From contig NZ_QOVY01000007.1 of NCBI RefSeq assembly GCF_003932955.1, positions 57,815-121,814 of the forward strand: a stretch of 64,000 bases of DNA, in the 5' to 3' direction. Numbering within the stretch: the first letter of the stretch is position 1; every line of letters begins with the position of its first letter. Below the pieces are notes generated by a model. That model worked only from the letters and a program-made list of their open reading frames with translations. It ran no database searches and was not told where the DNA came from. Origin of the DNA: Chryseobacterium sp. SC28. GTDB lineage: Bacteria > Bacteroidota > Bacteroidia > Flavobacteriales > Weeksellaceae. Made by a program: the position numbers and the translations under genes. Positions 59,562-64,000 of the stretch are shown here, piece by piece.

Positions 59562-60230
59562 TTAAAACTTATAAGAAATACTCCAGCTGAATCCCATATT
59601 GAAGCTTCCGGAACTTTTTCCAAATCCGGGAACAATCATAGGCTTGATCTCTTCCTGCTTGGTGGTGAAGACCAGATAGCGGGGCTGTGCATTGACATCA
59701 ATAAAAAAATTGCTGCTAAAAACCTGAACGCGCGCGCCTACAACAGCCTCAATCCAGTAACTACTCTGTGTGGACGGATCAAAGGACAATGAAACACCTT
59801 CGCTGTTCATCCCTCTGACGGGAACTGCTTTGTACTCCTGATTGTAGAAACTTCCTGCGAGTTTGACTCCGCCGTAGAATCCATTGAGTTCGTTTTCAGG
59901 ATCCATAGACAACATATAAAATCCTCCGAGCTTCGCGAACAGTCCGTCTGCCGAAGCATCGTAGCCGTTTTTCTTGTAGATATTTTTGTCATATCCGATA
60001 TCGACAACTGCGTGGACTCGTCTACTGATCCTGCTGGAAATGAACCCCTGCATTAGTTGCCTATCCTCAAAAATGCTGATTCCTAAATTGAGAACATCTA
60101 CGCCCACCGTAAAATCGGGCGTGTATTTCCATTTGGCAGAATCCTGTTTTTTCGCTTCCGTTTGGCTCTGAGAAAAAACCGAAACCCCTAAAATGCTAAA
60201 AGCGCAGATAAAAATTGGTCTTACTTTCAT
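59562..60230 (-). CDS. DUF6048 family secreted protein
   Basis: This 222-residue protein has a signal peptide (MKVRPIFICAFSILGVSVFSQ). A barrel-like pattern follows with VGVDVLNLGISIFEDRQLMQ, DIGYDKNIY and a final SGSFNMGFSWSISYKF strand. Its start codon lies 35 bp inside the end of the DUF6452 gene, so the two are translationally linked. The pair is conserved next to rlmD in flavobacteria. Function is unknown; an outer-membrane location is likely. Confidence 0.83.
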   Translation of the reverse strand: MKVRPIFICAFSILGVSVFSQSQTEAKKQDSAKWKYTPDFTVGVDVLNLGISIFEDRQLMQGFISSRISRRVHAVVDIGYDKNIYKKNGYDASADGLFAKLGGFYMLSMDPENELNGFYGGVKLAGSFYNQEYKAVPVRGMNSEGVSLSFDPSTQSSYWIEAVVGARVQVFSSNFFIDVNAQPRYLVFTTKQEEIKPMIVPGFGKSSGSFNMGFSWSISYKF

Positions 60231-60672
60231 CAGTCAGTGAAGAATTATTGGATTGAATACTTTGGACAGGATTTTGTTGCAAAAGCTCAGCATTCAGATT
60301 CTCGTAATTAATTTTGAAGCCACACGCGGGCGACACATAGATGGCTTTTTTGTCATAGCTGATTCGTATTTTGCTGGTAGGTCCCGTCTTTCTTTGTCTG
60401 ATGAAAAAATCGGTGTATGGACTGTCATCGATCCTCAAAGGCACAAAAACGGAATCGACATTGGGAGCCGCCGAAATAATAGTGGTAAGTTCCGGTTTGC
60501 CATAGTCTACATCCACATACAAGGTGTCTAGCGTCATGAGAAGATTATTACTCTCATTTCTAAATTTGAGTTTTAGCCGGGGCGTAGATTCCTGACCGAG
60601 ACAGATGTCGTCATCGTTTCCACAACTTGTGAGAAGGAACAAAACGCCAAAAATCCATAACAATTTTTTCAT
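60196..60672 (-). CDS. DUF6452 family lipoprotein
   Basis: This 158-residue lipoprotein has a signal peptide ending in LTSCGND, with the lipidated Cys at residue 17. A beta-rich domain follows with TPRLKLKFRNESNNLLMTLD and ISYDKKAIYVSPACGFK. Its 3' end overlaps DUF6048 by 35 bp. It lies 56 bp downstream of rlmD in the same direction. Function is unknown. Confidence 0.83.
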   Translation of the reverse strand: MKKLLWIFGVLFLLTSCGNDDDICLGQESTPRLKLKFRNESNNLLMTLDTLYVDVDYGKPELTTIISAAPNVDSVFVPLRIDDSPYTDFFIRQRKTGPTSKIRISYDKKAIYVSPACGFKINYENLNAELLQQNPVQSIQSNNSSLTDESKTNFYLRF

Positions 60673-60728
60673 TTATAGTTGCCAAGAATTAGACTTGAGA
60701 TCTTGGATTGATCATTTAAAATTAAACC

Positions 60729-62135
60729 TTATTTTCTAATCAGCAAAGCGATATTTTCTACGTGGTACGTCTGCGGAAACATATCTACGGGCAATATTTT
60801 TACTAATTTGTAATCGTCTTTCATCAAAGCAATATCCCTTGCCTGAGTTGCCGAATTACAACTTACGTAAACAATCCTTTCCGGCGCCAGCTTCAGGATT
60901 TGCTCCACCACTTTGGGATGCATCCCGTCTCTTGGCGGATCGGTAATCAAAACATCCGCTTTCGGATGATTGGCCAGAAACGCGTCATTAAAGACGTTTT
61001 TCATATCGCCACAATAGAAAGTTGTGTTGGCTAATCCATTAAGTGCTGCGTGCTCGATGGCCGCATTGATAGCTTCCTGAACAGATTCAATTCCGATAAC
61101 CTGTTTTGCTTTTCTAGCAACGTATTGTGCAATCGTGCCGGTTCCGGTATATAAATCATAAACCACTTCGTCGCCCTTCAGATCTGCAAATTCCAAAGTT
61201 TTTCGATACAATTCCAAGGCCTGCTTGTAGTTGGTTTGGAAGAAAGATTTGGGTCCAATTTTGAATTGGAGACCATCCATTTCTTCATAAATAAAGCCTT
61301 CACCGGAATAAGTCTGAATATCCAAATCGTAGATACTGTCATTTGCTTTCGCATTGATGGTAAATACCAAAGTGGTAATCTGGGGAAACCGACTCAGAAG
61401 AAAATCAAATAATCGAATTCTTTCTTCGGTCATTTCTTTGTAAAACTGGAAGAGTACCATCCATTCTCCTTTGGAATTTTGACGAAGCATCAATGTTCTC
61501 AAGAAACCTTCCTGTTCCTTGACATCATAAAATTCCAAACCATTTTCGACGGCATAATTTTTAACAGCCAATCGGATTTCATTGGAAGGATCTTCCTGAA
61601 GCCAACATTCTTTTAGATCCAAAATCTTGCTCCACATTCCGGGAATATGAAATCCTAAAGCATCCTTATTGCCAAAATTTTCTTCTGAACTAATCTCATA
61701 TTTGGTTAACCAACGAGCATTAGAAAAAGAAAATTCCATCTTATTCCGGTAAAAATAGGATTCTGGCGCACCCAAAATGGGAATCGCTTCAAAATCTTGA
61801 AATCCACCAATTCTTTTGATATTGTTCACTACTTCGTTATGCTTGAAGTCCAGTTGCTTTTCGTAGGCGATATTCTGCCATTTGCATCCGCCGCAAGTAC
61901 CGAAATGGATGCACTTAGGTTCTACCCGATACTCGGAATATTCCAAAATATCCGCTGCTTCGCCCTCAAAATAGTTGCTTTTTGACTTTTTGACCCGCAC
62001 GTTTACAAGATCGCCTGGAACGGCGCCTGATACCAAAACTGTTTTGCCGTCCTCAGTTCTACCAACAGAAACTCCTTTCGCACCTGCAGAAAGGAGTTTA
62101 ATATTTTCAAGAATTTTATTTCTTCTTTGTTTCAT
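60729..62135 (-). CDS. rlmD: 23S rRNA (uracil-5-)-methyltransferase RlmD
   Basis: RlmD methylates a uracil of 23S rRNA. The 468-residue protein has an N-terminal TRAM domain and an iron-sulfur cluster site with Cys75, Cys81, Cys84 and a later Cys in LDLKECWLQ. The SAM-binding motif is YDLYTGTGTIAQY, and VYVSCNSATQARDI holds the catalytic Cys. RlmD rather than RumB or TrmA is chosen on length and the four-cysteine cluster; these cannot be fully separated by eye. It starts 3 bp after the upstream lipoprotein gene. Confidence 0.92.
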   Translation of the reverse strand: MKQRRNKILENIKLLSAGAKGVSVGRTEDGKTVLVSGAVPGDLVNVRVKKSKSNYFEGEAADILEYSEYRVEPKCIHFGTCGGCKWQNIAYEKQLDFKHNEVVNNIKRIGGFQDFEAIPILGAPESYFYRNKMEFSFSNARWLTKYEISSEENFGNKDALGFHIPGMWSKILDLKECWLQEDPSNEIRLAVKNYAVENGLEFYDVKEQEGFLRTLMLRQNSKGEWMVLFQFYKEMTEERIRLFDFLLSRFPQITTLVFTINAKANDSIYDLDIQTYSGEGFIYEEMDGLQFKIGPKSFFQTNYKQALELYRKTLEFADLKGDEVVYDLYTGTGTIAQYVARKAKQVIGIESVQEAINAAIEHAALNGLANTTFYCGDMKNVFNDAFLANHPKADVLITDPPRDGMHPKVVEQILKLAPERIVYVSCNSATQARDIALMKDDYKLVKILPVDMFPQTYHVENIALLIRK

Positions 62136-62138
62136 CTA

Positions 62139-63635
62139 TTATTTGGCTTGTGCAGAATCTGTTTTTGGATTCTGCTGCAACAAATCGTTTTGTAGGTTGG
62201 CCTGCGGATTGACAGACGGAGCCTGCAAGCCGGAAATTTTATTCATCTCCGCTACAAATTTTGGATCACCCAAATTGTAAAAAGTTTGGCTTGCGATTTT
62301 CCCTTCTTTGTCTATTAAAAAGAATCCCGGAATTTTGAAACCATATATGAAATATTTTTTCGCATATTCTGATGACAATCCGCCTTCTGCATAATAATTG
62401 GTTCCTGGAACACCTTTCAGCATTGCATTTGCAGTTTTTGTAAATTGTTCTTGGGTATCATCCAGATTCACGAACGCAAAATTAACCTTTGATTTGTAAA
62501 AATTAACAACTTCCTTCAATACAGGAATAGTTGACTGGGCGATGTAGGGGTTCCAAGAAGCGTAGCTCATTACCAAAGTTGGCTTACCATTCATCTCGAA
62601 ATTTGCCGATTTGCCATCCAATTTGATCAAGCTTGCTTTCGGTGCTTCTGTTCCTTTTTTCAATCCGAATACTGCATTGATAGCGGAATTCAAGTCTTTT
62701 TTTACTTCAGAATCTTTGATATATTCGTCGCTTACTTTTTTCACTTTATCGGCATCGCTGGTGTAAGGATTGAGGTCGAACTTAGCAATGACGAAGGCCA
62801 ACAAATAGTCTTTTGTTTTTTGACTCATATCCTTCTTGGTTTCTAAGAATCTTGCAAATATTGCAGACATGCTTGCGGTATTTTTGTCCTTTTGCTTTTC
62901 GGCAAAAGTTTGAAAATCCTGACCCACTTTGCTTAGTAGATAATTTCTGTAAACCGGTAATTCCTCAACCATTCTGTCATTATTTTTAGTCAAAGACTGT
63001 TCATAATCTACAAAAGTTTTTGAAACTTTGAAAGACGGATCACCGGATACTTGGCCGTGAGCAGACTGATATTGGACGAGGAAGGTCAAGATATTAGCCG
63101 TCAATTCATCTTTTTTCAGTTTGACGACCTCTTTGTCTGCATCGTATTTTTTGGCATTTTCTTCAAGATTCTTTTCCAGATCCGAATATATTTTTTTGAT
63201 TTGAGCTAAAAATTCAGATTCTTTTTTTTGCAACATTTGTCTGTCAAGCTTTGAGCTATACGACTCTAAATATTTTTGAGTTGCAGTGATAAAATCGTTG
63301 TTCTTTTTAGCATCGCCTTCAATTTTATAAACTTCCGGAAAAGTGGCCGCATCGCCGTAAATTTTCAGTGTTTGACCTTTTTTAAGATAGATGAAAGTCA
63401 TTTTTCCGGCATAGGTCATGGCATAGATTCCGTTTTTCGGTGCTTTAAAGTCACCTTTGAAATTACCTTTGGCATCCACACCGATATTAACAAGTGGAAG
63501 CGTGGCGACGCCGGAAGCCTCTATGAATTCTATTCTTTCCAAAGGAAATCCTCCTTTTATATTTCCTTCAACTTTCACTTTGGAGCAAGACACTGCTAAG
63601 AAAGAAATAAAAAGAAGAAATAAGTACTTTTTCAT
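62139..63635 (-). CDS. Thioredoxin-fold lipoprotein without CxxC (TlpA/AhpC-like)
   Basis: This 498-residue lipoprotein starts MKKYLFLLFISFLAVSC, with the lipidated Cys at residue 17. The N-terminal DUF4369-like part runs to about residue 110, a helical middle follows, and a C-terminal TlpA-like thioredoxin fold covers about 340-470. The usual WCxxC active site reads YASWNPYIAQS, so both cysteines are absent. IYGFKIPGFFLIDKEGKI keeps the cis-proline. A binding or structural role is more likely than redox chemistry. A TATTTTTG -7 box lies just upstream (63661-63654). Confidence 0.85.
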   Translation of the reverse strand: MKKYLFLLFISFLAVSCSKVKVEGNIKGGFPLERIEFIEASGVATLPLVNIGVDAKGNFKGDFKAPKNGIYAMTYAGKMTFIYLKKGQTLKIYGDAATFPEVYKIEGDAKKNNDFITATQKYLESYSSKLDRQMLQKKESEFLAQIKKIYSDLEKNLEENAKKYDADKEVVKLKKDELTANILTFLVQYQSAHGQVSGDPSFKVSKTFVDYEQSLTKNNDRMVEELPVYRNYLLSKVGQDFQTFAEKQKDKNTASMSAIFARFLETKKDMSQKTKDYLLAFVIAKFDLNPYTSDADKVKKVSDEYIKDSEVKKDLNSAINAVFGLKKGTEAPKASLIKLDGKSANFEMNGKPTLVMSYASWNPYIAQSTIPVLKEVVNFYKSKVNFAFVNLDDTQEQFTKTANAMLKGVPGTNYYAEGGLSSEYAKKYFIYGFKIPGFFLIDKEGKIASQTFYNLGDPKFVAEMNKISGLQAPSVNPQANLQNDLLQQNPKTDSAQAK

Positions 63636-63847
63636 TTTTTAAATTAATTTGTGCAAAAATAATCTAATTAAGATTTTAAAAAAAATGAAATCAACTTTTT
63701 TATTAAAAGATTAACAGATACTGAGGGGAATATTGCCAATATTATGTTTTTGTATGCACAGTTGAAATAGAATCCGGCTTACAGCGTTTCTCTTTATTTT
63801 TGATTTTGTTTGGTTATTGGTCAGGGTTTTCTTAGGGTTTGGGGTAC

Positions 63848-63881
63848 AAAAAATCCCCGATCAAGTAAATGATTGGGGATT
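63848..63881 (-). terminator. Terminator of the rRNA operon
   Basis: On the minus strand AATCCCCAATC (63881-63871) and GATCGGGGATT (63862-63852) pair with a G-T or mismatch across an 8-nt loop, followed by T residues. It lies 11 bp downstream of the 5S gene. Confidence 0.85.
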
Positions 63882-63891
63882 CTAAAAAAAA

Positions 63892-64000
<109 letters not shown>

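Overview
The window is chromosomal DNA from a low-GC member of the Bacteroidota, class Flavobacteriia, most likely a Chryseobacterium-like organism (Weeksellaceae). The evidence is the gliding genes gldF and gldG, a metalloprotease with a type IX secretion C-terminal signal, a class II HMG-CoA reductase (mevalonate route), the large-domain form of YidC, a two-subunit transketolase, and promoters of the Bacteroidetes form TTG-N19/20-TAnnTTTG with no Shine-Dalgarno sequences. Almost everything is core genome. I see no prophage, insertion sequence, CRISPR array, defence island or tRNA.

Layout. 1-5.3 kb: the 3' part of hutH, a YgiD-type dioxygenase, a YceI protein, a decayed toxin-antitoxin module, HMG-CoA reductase and small membrane proteins. 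5.4-12.8 kb: sucC, pepD, radA, a frameshifted small membrane gene, acpH, and a divergent DUF6702/HupE-like pair. 12.8-21.5 kb: an Lrp-type regulator, the very large tamB diverging from tsaD with only 5 bp between start codons, a DUF808 protein, and convergent rsmE and trmH with overlapping stop codons. 21.5-36.2 kb: yidC, split transketolase, a PLP desulfhydrase-like enzyme, a LysM glucosaminidase, hemL, an old-yellow-enzyme reductase, a broken secreted-protein gene, pyrG, an outer-membrane barrel, phoH and an S-adenosylmethionine hydrolase-like protein. Three copies of an imperfect-palindrome repeat lie between 25.6 and 31.1 kb. 36.2-49.6 kb: the T9SS protease, hemJ, gldFG, lnt, an orphan barstar, acyl-CoA dehydrogenase, an NTP pyrophosphatase/thioredoxin-like/DUF4230 cluster, and two tandem paralogues of a stress-protein-like family. 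49.7-64 kb: thrS-infC without the usual rpmI-rplT, recQ, folK with two tandem OmpA-family genes, sppA, a DUF6452-DUF6048 pair with rlmD and a thioredoxin-fold lipoprotein, and a 5S rRNA gene whose operon enters from beyond the right edge.

Functional themes. Envelope biogenesis is strongly represented: yidC, tamB, lnt, sppA, the OmpA proteins, the glucosaminidase and gldFG. Translation and RNA modification follow: tsaD, rsmE, trmH, rlmD, thrS, infC and 5S. Two haem-pathway genes, hemL and hemJ, lie 9 kb apart.

I found no convincing new multi-gene system. The most notable observations are an intergenic repeat family with conserved ends and a variable hairpin centre, two genes broken at homopolymers, a toxin-antitoxin fossil, an infC that appears to start at AUA, and several protein families that have lost their usual metal-binding or redox cysteines. 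Family assignments rest on motif recognition by eye; no database search was run.
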